From Halomonas nitroreducens (GTDB lineage: Bacteria; Pseudomonadota; Gammaproteobacteria; Pseudomonadales; Halomonadaceae): 64,000 nt of DNA. Shown one piece after another: positions 7,462 to 15,364 of the stretch. Made by a program: the position numbers and the translations under genes. Where the stretch lies: contig NZ_RXNS01000016.1 of the NCBI RefSeq assembly GCF_003966155.1, positions 48,459-112,458 of the forward strand. Reading direction: 5' to 3'. Every line of letters starts with the position of its first letter. Within the stretch, counting starts at the first letter, position 1. The notes under the pieces were generated by a model. It was not told the DNA's origin, ran no database searches, and was given only the letters and a program-made list of their open reading frames with translations.

Positions 7462-9006
7462 TCAGTCGGCGAGGCGCAGTGTACCGGCAAAGCTGGCGCC
7501 GGCGGTGGTCTCCTCGAGGCACAGGCGGCCGCCCATGGCCTCCATCAGCGAGTGGGCGATGGCCAGTCCCATGCCCAGGCCCTCGGGCTTGGTGGTGTTA
7601 AAGGGGGCGAAGAGCTCGGCCCGCATCGTCGCGGGGATGCCCGCTCCCCGGTCACTGACCCGGAACACCAGTTCGCGCGGCGAAACTCTCTCGGCGCTGA
7701 CCCTTACCCGGTCGGCGCCGGGCTGTTCGCGGCTGGCTTCCAGGGCATTGAGCAGGAGATTGACCAGCACTTGCTCCACGGCGATGGGATCCGCCTGGAC
7801 CGCCGGGAGATCGGCGGGCAGGGCGCGTTCCAGGCGCACGCCGGCCTGGCGGAACTGCCATTCGCAAAGCTGCAGGGCGCCCGTCACCACCTCGGCAAAG
7901 GCCATGGGGCGACAGTGCGTGCGACCCTTGCGCACATAGGCGCGAATATGACGCAGCCGCTCGGCGAGTCCCGCCACCTGGTCATTGATGCGCTCGAGCG
8001 GGACGGCCAGCTCGTTTGCTGGCGCTGCCGGCGCGGAGCGCAGCTTCATCAACGCACCGCTGGCATAGTTGGCGATGGCCCCCAGAGGCTGGTTGAGCTC
8101 GTGGGCGATGTTGGAGGCCAGCTCGCCGGTGGTGGCCAGGCGGTTGGCGTGCGCGATCTGTGCCTGATGCCGACGGGCCTGGGCCTCGGCGGCCTTGCGC
8201 AGGCCGATATCGCGGTTGAGCAACGACAGGTGGCCGGGCTCGGCGCCGGGGCCCCGGTGGGCCAGCACCACGCTGAGCACCGGCAGCGTTCCCCCACGGC
8301 CGCGCATTGCCAGCTCGCCGCTCCAGGAGCCATAGCGGGCCACGGCGGGCAGCACGATATCCCGTAGTTCCCCCAGCGAGGCCGCGGTATAGGCATCGGC
8401 GAGGCTGGCCCCGCCGTCGCCGGTGGGCAGAACGAGCCGTCGTCTGGCGGCCTCGTTGGAGTAGAACAGCTGCTCGTTGTCGTCGGCGAAGAGCACGTAG
8501 TCGGTGGTCGATTCGACCACCCGGGCCAGGCGCTCCCGATTGGCCTCCGCCCGCAGGCGTCGTCCCACGTCGCGTGACACGCAGAGGATATCCAGCAGCT
8601 CGCCTGTCTCGGGGTCGCGACGGGTGCGACTGGTGGTCTCGAACCAGACGTAGTGGCCGTCCCGGGAGCGAAAGCGATAGGTGTACTGGTAGAAGCCGTC
8701 GCGGTGATAGACCCGGGGCGACTTGTTGAGCAGGTCGGCGAGGTCGGCCGGGTGGAAGAGCTCGTAGGCGCAGACACCGATCAGCGCCTCGGGGGCGTAG
8801 CCGAGCAGGTCTCGGGCGGCCCGGGAGGCATAGAGGAAGGTGCCGTCCCGGGCGTGGCGCGAAATCAGGTCGGTGGTGCTCTCCGCCAGCCAGCGGTAGT
8901 GACGCTTCTCCGCGTCGAGGGCCGCATTCTGGACCTCGAGCTCGACATTGCGCGCCTCGAGCGCTGCCACGCGCGCCTCGAGCCGGCGGATCCGGTCATC
9001 GGCCAT
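7462..9006 (-). CDS. Soluble PAS-domain sensor histidine kinase
   Basis: This 514-residue kinase has no membrane segment. It starts with a coiled coil (residues 1-38, RLEARVAALEARNVELEVQNAALDAE-type heptads), then two PAS domains (about 40-160, with an RFRSRDGHYVWFE core, and about 165-285). A HisKA helix follows with H-box SNIAHELNQPLGAIANY, and then a HATPase domain with N-box VLVNLLLNALEAS and G-boxes SDRGAGIP and GLGMGLAIA. The architecture resembles FixL, TodS and StyS kinases, which pair with FixJ-type regulators such as the one at 4860-5486. The ATG at 9006 overlaps the upstream oxygenase stop codon by one base, so expression is coupled to that operon. Its signal is unknown; no heme-ligand motif was seen in the PAS domains. 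Confidence 0.9.
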   Translation of the reverse strand: MADDRIRRLEARVAALEARNVELEVQNAALDAEKRHYRWLAESTTDLISRHARDGTFLYASRAARDLLGYAPEALIGVCAYELFHPADLADLLNKSPRVYHRDGFYQYTYRFRSRDGHYVWFETTSRTRRDPETGELLDILCVSRDVGRRLRAEANRERLARVVESTTDYVLFADDNEQLFYSNEAARRRLVLPTGDGGASLADAYTAASLGELRDIVLPAVARYGSWSGELAMRGRGGTLPVLSVVLAHRGPGAEPGHLSLLNRDIGLRKAAEAQARRHQAQIAHANRLATTGELASNIAHELNQPLGAIANYASGALMKLRSAPAAPANELAVPLERINDQVAGLAERLRHIRAYVRKGRTHCRPMAFAEVVTGALQLCEWQFRQAGVRLERALPADLPAVQADPIAVEQVLVNLLLNALEASREQPGADRVRVSAERVSPRELVFRVSDRGAGIPATMRAELFAPFNTTKPEGLGMGLAIAHSLMEAMGGRLCLEETTAGASFAGTLRLAD

Positions 9007-9668
9007 CAATGGGCCGGATCCACCACGCCGCCGAGGGAGGCATTGCGCCGGAACCAGCCGGCAATGCTGGCCCGGGGCCACCGGGTCGGCAGGACCTCAT
9101 GGGGCACGCTGTCGGAGAGAAAGCAGGCGAAGGTGCCGGCCTCGGGACGCACCCGGGCGACCTCGCGCGCCGGGTCGTCGGGGGCGAAGATCACCATCTC
9201 GCCGCCACCATCCTCCGGCCAGTCGGGGTTGAGGTAGCCGACGGTGGAGACCACTCGGTTGGCCCGGCCGCGGAAGCTGTCCAGGTGGCGCCGGTAGAAG
9301 GCGCCCGGCGGGTACTGGGCGAAATGGGCCTCGTACTCGAACAGGCCCAGGAACAGGGCCTGGTTCAGCGCCTGCTGCAGCTCGCCCATGGCCTCCAGGT
9401 AGCGGCGCTGGGCCAGGCTCTCGCGGTCGAGCCAGCGGATGGCGTCACCGCGCACGTCGCGACGCAGGTGGTGGGTCTGGCCACGGCCGATGCCGGCGGC
9501 TTCCAGGGCGTCGCGACGGGCCATGTCGGCGAGCTCGTCGAACAGTGGCCGGTGCAGGGCCTCGGGCAGGAAGCCCTCGCCAACGTACCAGCTCCGGTCG
9601 ACCAGGGCATCGACCAAGTCGGCCAGGCGGGCCTGTGGCAGCAGGGCAGGGGAGACGCTTTCCTTCAT
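9006..9668 (-). CDS. 2-oxoglutarate/Fe(II)-dependent oxygenase (P4H-like)
   Basis: This 220-residue protein carries the double-stranded beta-helix facial triad: HLD within YRRHLDSF (iron ligands His and Asp) and the distal His in SDSVPHEVLP, followed by RWPRASIAGWFR, whose arginine should bind 2-oxoglutarate. It resembles the prolyl-4-hydroxylase-like oxygenases of pseudomonads. The substrate is unknown; protein or small-molecule hydroxylation are both possible. It overlaps the upstream CoA-Nudix gene by four bases and the downstream kinase gene by one, so all three form one minus-strand operon. The coupling of an oxygen-dependent enzyme to a PAS kinase is suggestive but unproven. Confidence 0.85.
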   Translation of the reverse strand: MKESVSPALLPQARLADLVDALVDRSWYVGEGFLPEALHRPLFDELADMARRDALEAAGIGRGQTHHLRRDVRGDAIRWLDRESLAQRRYLEAMGELQQALNQALFLGLFEYEAHFAQYPPGAFYRRHLDSFRGRANRVVSTVGYLNPDWPEDGGGEMVIFAPDDPAREVARVRPEAGTFACFLSDSVPHEVLPTRWPRASIAGWFRRNASLGGVVDPAH

Positions 9669-10285
9669 CGATCGAGCAGCCGGCGTTCGGGATGGTGGTG
9701 CAACTCGCCGGACGGGCGGGCGAAGAGGCTGATCGGCATCCCCCAGCCCTCAGCCAGCAGTTCCACCAGCATCATCGAGGACAGGCCCCAGATGACATGG
9801 TCGTCGCGACGGTAGCTGGGCACATAGTAGTCCCGCCCCTCGACGCGGATCACGTCGGTGTGGGTGCGATGATCCTCGAGGAAGTGCGCCACCGGGACCT
9901 CGAAGATGGCGTCCAGCTCGCGGTGGTCCGGGACCAGCGGCAGGTCGGGCGGGATCACGCCGACATAGGGCGTGACCTTCAGTCCATGCAGCGAGAGCAG
10001 GTCGGAAAGCCGACCAAGTACCTCGACCCGAGACGGGGGCAGGGCGATCTCCTCCTCGGATTCGCGCAGGGCGGTGGCCAGCAGGTCGTCATCCTGCTCC
10101 TCGCGCTTGCCGCCGGGAAAGGCCACCTGGCCGCTGTGGGTGGAGAGATGGGCGGCGCGGCGGGTGAAGAGCAGCGTCGGCTCGGGGCGCGCCACCAGGG
10201 GGATCAGCACGGCCGCCTGGGGCAGGTCGGCTCGCAGCCGCCGGGGCGCATGCGCTTGCAGGCGCTCGCGAAGTTTCTCTAACAT
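9665..10285 (-). CDS. CoA pyrophosphatase, Nudix family (NudL-like)
   Basis: This protein of about 206 residues is a Nudix hydrolase of the CoA-pyrophosphatase type. The Nudix box is GGKREEQDDDLLATALRESEEEIAL, and it is preceded by the LLFTRRAAHLSTHSGQVAFPGG stretch that marks CoA-directed enzymes. It should cleave CoA or oxidised CoA to 4'-phosphopantetheine and 3',5'-ADP in the cytoplasm. I prefer ATG 10285 because GGAAG lies just upstream; ATG 10306 is in the same frame and would add seven residues. It is the first gene of the operon with the 2OG oxygenase and PAS kinase and diverges from another Nudix gene across about 93 bp. Confidence 0.88.
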   Translation of the reverse strand: MLEKLRERLQAHAPRRLRADLPQAAVLIPLVARPEPTLLFTRRAAHLSTHSGQVAFPGGKREEQDDDLLATALRESEEEIALPPSRVEVLGRLSDLLSLHGLKVTPYVGVIPPDLPLVPDHRELDAIFEVPVAHFLEDHRTHTDVIRVEGRDYYVPSYRRDDHVIWGLSSMMLVELLAEGWGMPISLFARPSGELHHHPERRLLDR

Positions 10286-10378
10286 GGTGCTTCCGTCGGG
10301 TTTCATCCCATTTACCCAGTCGCCGCGAGCGGCGTCAAGTCCGGGCCATGGCCTGTCGCCAGCCTGTCAGGGAGCCAC

Positions 10379-10936
10379 ATGAACTTCTGCAGCCATTGCG
10401 GCCAGCCGGTCAGCTTCGCGATTCCGGACGGCGACGATCGACCGCGGTATCTCTGCGCGGCCTGCGGCACCATCCATTACCAGAACCCGCGCATCGTCGC
10501 CGGTACCCTGCCGATCCTCGGTTCCCGGGTGCTGTTGTGCCGTCGCGCGATCGCGCCGCGCAAGGGTTTCTGGACCCTGCCGGCAGGGTTCATGGAGAAC
10601 GCCGAGACCACCGTGGAGGCGGCGGCGCGGGAGACTCGCGAGGAGGCCCTGGCCGACGTGGCGATCCATGATCTCTACACCCTGATCAACCTGCCGCACA
10701 TCAACCAGGTCTTCATGATCTTTCGCGCCGACCTTGCCGGCGACTTCGGAGCCGGCCCGGAAAGCCTCGAGGTCGCGCTGTTCGAGGAGCACGAGGTGCC
10801 CTGGGATGCGCTTGCCTTCCCCACCATCGAGCGCACCCTGCGCCAGTTCTTTGCCGATCGCGCCAGCGGCGACTACCCGCTGCACATCAGCGATATCACC
10901 CCGGAAGACCGCGAGCGCTACTTCGGCTCGGCCTGA
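10379..10936 (+). CDS. Nudix hydrolase with N-terminal zinc ribbon
   Basis: This 185-residue hydrolase begins with a zinc ribbon (CSHCGQ at 4-9 and CAACGTIHYQNPR near 25-37) followed by a Nudix domain whose box reads GFMENAETTVEAAARETREEAL. The arrangement is like the zinc-binding half of NADH pyrophosphatases, but the protein is shorter and belongs to a separate proteobacterial group. It should hydrolyse a nucleoside diphosphate linked to another moiety; the exact substrate is not decidable. It ends with SDITPEDRERYFGSA. It diverges from the CoA-Nudix gene, so two Nudix enzymes share one promoter region. Confidence 0.85.
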   Translation: MNFCSHCGQPVSFAIPDGDDRPRYLCAACGTIHYQNPRIVAGTLPILGSRVLLCRRAIAPRKGFWTLPAGFMENAETTVEAAARETREEALADVAIHDLYTLINLPHINQVFMIFRADLAGDFGAGPESLEVALFEEHEVPWDALAFPTIERTLRQFFADRASGDYPLHISDITPEDRERYFGSA

Positions 10937-10976
10937 GGCCTCGGTACCGCATGCTGCGTCCGCGTTATGAGTGTGA

Positions 10977-11840
10977 GTCCCGCCACCAAGGGGCTCGGGG
11001 CCGAAGCACTATCTCAACGCCGTGGTGACCCGGCAGTCGGTGGCGGCGCTGTTTGCGGCCACGGTGGCCCCGCCGCTGCTGCTGATCCTCGGGCTGATCC
11101 TGGTCAACCGCCTGGCCGCGGGCCGGCTCTTCCAGGAGGTGGCCGGTGTGGCGCAGTCGTCCGGCCAGGCGCCCTCCAAGGCCCGGGTCACCTGGCAGGC
11201 GCTGCCGGCGCTGAGCCTGCCATTCATCATCCTCGGCGGTATCTACGGCGGTGTCTTCACGCCCACCGAGGCGGCGGCCGTCGCGGCCTTTGCGGCCATC
11301 GTCATCGGCTTTCTGGTGTACCGCGATCAATCCTTCAAGCACTTCTCGCGCAGCGAGATCGCCGCTGCGGAGACCACTGGCTCGATCATTCTCATCCTGC
11401 TGTTCTCCTTCATGATCGGCCGTATCCTGGCCTTCGAGCGAGTACCCCAGGACCTCACCGAGATGATCACCACCCTGATCCAGAATCCGCTGCTGATCCT
11501 GATCGCGGTGAATCTCTTCCTGGTGCTGGCCGGGGCCATTCTCGACGACGTCTCGGTGACGATGGTGGTGGCACCACTCTTCCTGCCGCTGATGGTCGAC
11601 ACCGGCGTCCACCCCGTGCACTTCGGCGCCATCGTCGCCTGCTCGGTGGTGATCGGGGCCAACAGTCCCCCAGTGGCACCGATTCTCTACATGGCCTGCC
11701 GGATCGGCCGGGTGTCGATCCACAAGACCTTCTCGCCGGCCCTGCAGCTGATCGCCTTCGTGGGCATCCCGGTGATGCTGATTACCACCTTCATGCCCGA
11801 GCTTTCACTGTGGCTGCCGCGCCTGCTGGGCTTCATCTAG
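10977..11840 (+). pseudogene. 5'-truncated TRAP transporter large permease (DctM-like)
   Basis: The frame encodes the C-terminal two thirds of a TRAP-T large membrane subunit: LPALSLPFIILGGIYGGVFTPTEAAAVA is the family signature, followed by several hydrophobic helices, GAILDDVSVTMVVAPLFLPL and an ending at PRLLGFI. Full-length DctM proteins have about 425 residues, and here only about 270 recognisable residues remain. Homology-like sequence begins near 11001; the in-frame sequence before it is short and preceded by TGA at 10974-10976. No periplasmic binding protein or small permease gene is nearby. A GTG at 11022 could start a product, but half the helices would be missing. The junction lies 30-70 bases after the Nudix stop, which suggests a deletion. 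Confidence 0.75.
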
Positions 11841-11860
11841 GGGACGCACTGATTCATTAC
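11840..11860 (+). repeat. Copy 1 of a short dispersed repeat
   Basis: The sequence starting GGGGACGCACTGATTC directly after the TRAP remnant stop codon matches a stretch at 59066-59087 (GGGGACGCGCCTGATTC) with about 20 of 22 aligned bases. Both copies are noncoding. The following 80 bases can fold into a long imperfect hairpin with arms at about 11878 and 11945 (GGCCGTCG and CGACGGCC). Confidence 0.45.
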
Positions 11861-12032
11861 TGCGCTCGATATCTTGGCCGTCGGCGATGCTCGCAATCCT
11901 CATTGACTGGCGTGTCCACTCCGGTTGCTGCGCTTCGGCGACGGCCAATCTGTCTTCGCTCATGACATGAATCAGCACATGCCCCGACGTACCCGAATCT
12001 CCGGGCAGGGGGCTCACCGGGTACTCCATGCG

Positions 12033-12060
12033 ACGCCACGGCTTTCTGGGCCCGTGGCGT
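12033..12060 (-). terminator. Hairpin downstream of the NIF3-like gene
   Basis: A perfect nine-base-pair stem (ACGCCACGG with CCGTGGCGT, ten-base loop) lies just after the stop of the minus-strand NIF3-like gene. There is no clear U-tract, so it may stabilise the mRNA end rather than act as a classical intrinsic terminator. Confidence 0.5.
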
Positions 12061-12066
12061 TCTCGG

Positions 12067-12378
12067 TTACATGTCCGCCAGTTGCCAGATGTCATAGGCC
12101 GGCTCCTCGTAGGGATGGGCCAGCTTGAGGGCCGCCACTGCCTCGCGGATCAAGGCATCCTCGCAGACCAGCTCGACCTTGAGCTCCGCCACCGTCTCCA
12201 ACTTGCCGACCCGACCGATGTGCGGCTGGGCGCCGGTCAGCGGCCGAAACTGGCCGGTGCCGGGTGTCTGGAAGCAGCAGGCCTCGTAGTCGCCGATGCG
12301 TCCGGCGCCTGTGGCAAAGACGGCTTCCTTCACCCGCTCGGCATCGTCGGCGGGCACGAAGAACGCAAGCTTGTACAT
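12067..12378 (-). CDS. NIF3/YqfO-like small protein (PII-like fold)
   Basis: This 103-residue protein corresponds to the stand-alone middle domain of NIF3/YqfO proteins, which has a PII/CutA-like alpha-beta fold. Features are the opening YKLAFFVPADDAERVKEAVF, the GAGRIGDYEACCFQTPGTGQFRP segment and the ending AHPYEEPAYDIWQL. Its biochemical role is not established; related proteins have been linked to GTP cyclohydrolase-like or metal-binding functions. The start at 12378 removes a 68-codon upstream extension with no homology. It diverges from the fasciclin gene, and the shared region holds a site matching the LitR box, so it may be light-regulated. Both genes are small and could respond to the same signal. 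Confidence 0.85.
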   Translation of the reverse strand: MYKLAFFVPADDAERVKEAVFATGAGRIGDYEACCFQTPGTGQFRPLTGAQPHIGRVGKLETVAELKVELVCEDALIREAVAALKLAHPYEEPAYDIWQLADM

Positions 12379-12473
12379 GGTGATGCTCCTGGCTGGGGAT
12401 GTTCTCTCGTTGTGCCACAACAAGGGAGCGACGTCAGCCAGGAGGGTGGGTGGCAGGTCGAGAAAAATAATTC

Positions 12474-12509
12474 TTGTCCAAAAATTATACATGACATAGA
12501 TTCTGTACA
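12474..12509 (+). promoter_or_regulatory. LitR-like box overlapping a sigma70-type promoter
   Basis: TATACA at 12486-12491 and TGTACA at 12504-12509 are separated by exactly 12 bases, which fits the consensus T(G/A)TACA-N12-TGTA(C/T)A that I recall for LitR-type MerR photoreceptor repressors of pseudomonads. A weak promoter overlaps it: -35 TTGTCC (12474-12479), 17-base spacer, -10 TAGATT (12497-12502). A repressor bound here would cover the -10 of a transcript running into the fasciclin gene. Confidence 0.6.
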
Positions 12510-12596
12510 GGCAAGGCGGCAGCGGTCTGGCCGCCCGGCAAGTGCCACGCCGAGCGCCCGCCACGCGCAGGCGGTATTCCATAGGAGTGAGTCAAC

Positions 12597-13103
12597 ATGA
12601 AAGCGATCATCACCCACGCCCCGCAATGGATCGGTGCCGGCATGCTGGGCCTGATGCTGGCCGGCAGCGTGCAGGCCGACAGCCATGGTATGGCCAAGGA
12701 CATCGTCGACACCGCGGCAGCGGCTGGTCAGTTCGAGACCCTGGTCGCGGCCGTCCAGGCCGCGGACCTGGTCGACACCCTCAAGGGCGAGGGGCCCTTC
12801 ACCGTCTTCGCGCCCACCGACGATGCCTTCGCGGCCCTGCCTGACGGTACCCTCGAGGACCTGCTCAAGCCCGAGAACAAGGAGACCCTGCAATCCATCC
12901 TCACCTACCACGTGGTGCCCGGCGAAATCATGGCCGAGGACGCCATGGCTGCCGACAGTGCCACTACGGTACAGAGCCAGGATCTCACCATCACGACCAT
13001 GGATGGCCAGGTGATGGTCGACGATGCCACCGTTATCCAGGCCGACATCGAGGCCAGCAACGGGGTCATCCATGTGATCGACAGCGTACTGATGCCCGAA
13101 TGA
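12597..13103 (+). CDS. Secreted fasciclin (FAS1) domain protein
   Basis: This 168-residue exported protein has a signal peptide (residues 1-27, hydrophobic core [14 protein letters not shown], cleavage after VQA) and one FAS1 domain at about 34-168. Diagnostic motifs are the H1 box [27 protein letters not shown] (the YH motif) and [13 protein letters not shown] (the H2 box). FAS1 proteins act outside the cytoplasm in adhesion or as stress-related surface proteins; the precise role here is unknown. It stands alone on the plus strand, diverges from the NIF3-like gene and is followed by a strong terminator. The upstream LitR-like box suggests light or B12-dependent control. Confidence 0.93.
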   Translation: MKAIITHAPQWIGAGMLGLMLAGSVQADSHGMAKDIVDTAAAAGQFETLVAAVQAADLVDTLKGEGPFTVFAPTDDAFAALPDGTLEDLLKPENKETLQSILTYHVVPGEIMAEDAMAADSATTVQSQDLTITTMDGQVMVDDATVIQADIEASNGVIHVIDSVLMPE

Positions 13104-13143
13104 TGGCTTATCGTCCCCTGCGGTTGTCTCGTGCAACCCCCTT

Positions 13144-13167
13144 GCCGCCCTCCGGGCGGCTTTTTTT
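13144..13167 (+). terminator. Intrinsic terminator after the fasciclin gene
   Basis: The stem is GCCGCCC (13144-13150) with GGGCGGC (13154-13160) around a three-base loop, followed directly by seven T residues. Confidence 0.9.
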
Positions 13168-13224
13168 GACAAGTCAGAGGGTGTCGGCTGAGGCTGTGGG
13201 GCATCGCTGCAGGGGAGGGAACGC

Positions 13225-14064
13225 ATGCACCAGGAACTCGAAGGACTGCTGGGGCATATCGGCCTGACGCCCTATGGCGAGCCAGCTGGCCTGGCGGGCG
13301 GCGACATCGCCGCGGTGTTCCGGCTGGACACCGACCAGGGGGCGGTGGTGATCAAACGGGATGCTCCCGACCGCCTGGCCGGAGAAGCGGAGGGGTTGAC
13401 GGTGTTGCGCGAGGCTGCGACCCGGCTGGTGGTGCCCGAGGTGCTGGGCCAGGAGGGGGAGTGGCTGGTGATGGAGGCCCTGGCGCCCTGCCGGCGGGCA
13501 CCGGGAGACGAGGTGGCGCTGGGCGAGGGGCTGCGTGAGCTCCACGCGGCGAGCGGCGGGCCCCATGGCTGGCATCGGGACAATGCCTGCGGCGCCACGC
13601 CCCAGCCCAACGCGCCCCTCGCCGATGGTCGCGCCTTCCAGCGAGAGCGCCGGCTCCTGCCGCTGACCCGGGCCTGCCATGATCGGGGGTTGCTGGATCG
13701 GCGCTTGCGAGCCCGCCTGGAGGCCCTGGCAGAGGGCCTGGAGGCCTGGTGGCCGGATGCGCCGGCGAGCCTGGTCCATGGTGATCTCTGGTCCGGCAAC
13801 GTCCTCTATACCGAGCGGGGGCCGGCACTCATCGACCCGGCGATCTATCGCCACTATCCCGAGGTGGACCTGGCCATGCTGACCCTCTTCGGCGCTCCGT
13901 CCGCGGCCTTCTTCGAGGCCTACTGGAACGGTGCGGGCCCGGACGACTGGCCTCGGCGCGAGGCCCTGTTCCAGCTCTATCCGCTGCTCAACCACCTGCT
14001 GCTGTTCGGGGCCGGCTATCGCGGGGCCCTGGAGCGCACTCTGGGGAGGCTGACCTTCGACTGA
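13225..14064 (+). CDS. Fructosamine-3-kinase family protein
   Basis: This 279-residue kinase belongs to the fructosamine/ketosamine-3-kinase family, which has an aminoglycoside-phosphotransferase fold. The N-lobe has GGDIAAVFRLDT and the ATP lysine in VVIKRD. The catalytic loop is LVHGDLWSGNVL and the metal-binding LIDPAIYRHYPEVDLAM follows. It should phosphorylate sugars attached to protein amino groups or free ketosamines, leading to deglycation. Length is normal (E. coli YniA is about 286). The ATG at 13225 follows a purine-rich GGGGAGGGAA. It is a single-gene unit; no sugar operon is adjacent. Confidence 0.9.
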   Translation: MHQELEGLLGHIGLTPYGEPAGLAGGDIAAVFRLDTDQGAVVIKRDAPDRLAGEAEGLTVLREAATRLVVPEVLGQEGEWLVMEALAPCRRAPGDEVALGEGLRELHAASGGPHGWHRDNACGATPQPNAPLADGRAFQRERRLLPLTRACHDRGLLDRRLRARLEALAEGLEAWWPDAPASLVHGDLWSGNVLYTERGPALIDPAIYRHYPEVDLAMLTLFGAPSAAFFEAYWNGAGPDDWPRREALFQLYPLLNHLLLFGAGYRGALERTLGRLTFD

Positions 14065-14278
14065 CGCATTGGTGGAGAAGCGCTGGCGAAGCGGGTAGTG
14101 GCGAGGCAACCGGGTCACGGTCCGGGCCCTTCTGGTCTGGCGGCCCTGTCATGTCAGGAAGGGGCAGGGCGCCAGGGAGATGAGGGGGCGGAGTCCCCAG
14201 GGTGGCCGTGTACGTGGGCATCCCTGAGACGTTGCGGGGCCTGACCGGTCGGCCCGGGGGCTCATGGGCCAGGGGCGA

Positions 14279-15199
14279 TCAGGACAGGCCACCGAGCTGG
14301 CGTAGCCAGCGACGTCCACGGCGCCACCATCCGGCCAGTGGCGTGAACGCACGCGGCAGGGAGGGCGAGGCGGCCAGGAAGTCACTGATCGGTGCCACCT
14401 GGCCGGGCCGGTCAAGCATGGGGGCATGACCGCAGCCGGGGACCTCCAGGCTGACCAGGTCGGGCTGGGTCTCGCGCATGCGGGTTACGCTCTCGGCAGT
14501 CAGCAGCGGAGAGCTCTCGCCACGCACCACCATCAGCGGGCAGCGAATCGCCTGCCAGTCGGCCCAGGTGTCGCGTGGGGTGTCATGGACGAATTGCTCG
14601 CCAATGCGTGGATCATAGTGGTAGGTCCAGCTGCCATCGGGCAACCGGCGAGCGCTGGCGAGTGCCAGGCGTCGCCAGGCGTCATCGCCCTCGATGCCGA
14701 AGCCGACATAGTGGCGGCGCAGTTCCGCCTCGAGTTCGCTGAAGCGGCAGAAGCGGTGGGGAACGCCGAAGTAGGCGGCTAGCGCGGCCAGGCCGTCGGG
14801 GTCGAGTTCCGGGCCGACATCATTGAGCACCAGGCGCTCGATGCGTCCCGCAGTGGCCGGCTCGGCGGCCAGCAGCATGCCCAGCAGTCCACCCATGGAC
14901 GTGCCGACCCAGGGCGCTCGTTCCAGGCCAAAGTGGTCCAGCACCGCAACTGCTATGGTCATGTAGTGCGAATACAAATAGTCGTGTGACGGGTACAGCG
15001 ACCAGCTGGACAGGCCCCGTCCCGGCGTATCGGGCGCCAGGACCCGCCAGTCGGGGCCGAGTTCCCGGGCGAAGTCGGCGAAGTCGCCGCCATGGCGGGA
15101 CAGTCCGTGCCAGGCGATGACGGTTCGCGGGGCCTGCGGGTGCCAGATGCGCACCGCCACCTCCAGCTCCCTGACTCGCAGCAGTGTCAGTGCGTCCAT
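14279..15199 (-). CDS. Alpha/beta hydrolase
   Basis: This 306-residue protein has the alpha/beta-hydrolase fold: WHGLSRHGGDF forms the oxyanion region, GTSMGG holds the nucleophilic serine, an aspartate is likely near VVRGESSPLL, and the catalytic histidine lies in PGCGHAPML. An inserted cap domain lies between about residues 130 and 210. The last 30 residues are basic (GWWRRGRRWLRQLGG). Substrate is unknown; esterase or lipase-like activity is the default reading. I chose ATG 15199; longer starts add residues without homology. It diverges from the tolC-like efflux gene across 165 bp. Confidence 0.8.
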   Translation of the reverse strand: MDALTLLRVRELEVAVRIWHPQAPRTVIAWHGLSRHGGDFADFARELGPDWRVLAPDTPGRGLSSWSLYPSHDYLYSHYMTIAVAVLDHFGLERAPWVGTSMGGLLGMLLAAEPATAGRIERLVLNDVGPELDPDGLAALAAYFGVPHRFCRFSELEAELRRHYVGFGIEGDDAWRRLALASARRLPDGSWTYHYDPRIGEQFVHDTPRDTWADWQAIRCPLMVVRGESSPLLTAESVTRMRETQPDLVSLEVPGCGHAPMLDRPGQVAPISDFLAASPSLPRAFTPLAGWWRRGRRWLRQLGGLS

Positions 15200-15328
15200 G
15201 TCGGGCTCCCGGGATAGTCTATGCTGCATGGCAGCATAGCGGATTCGGCGAAACCTGCCGAGGACCATGAAAAATTTCACGCGGCTTGCATGGTTGACGA
15301 TGGATTGGCGCCATAAACATGCGACAAT

Positions 15329-15338
15329 GAATGTATAA
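15329..15338 (+). promoter_or_regulatory. Possible efflux-repressor half-site upstream of the tolC-like gene
   Basis: TGAATGTATA lies 27 bases before the tolC-like start. The same AATGTATA string begins the strong operator at 16871-16899. The second arm is weak here (a CATG lies at 15318-15321), so this is only a partial match. Confidence 0.35.
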
Positions 15339-15364
15339 CCCCTATCGACACAAGGAACTTGCCG

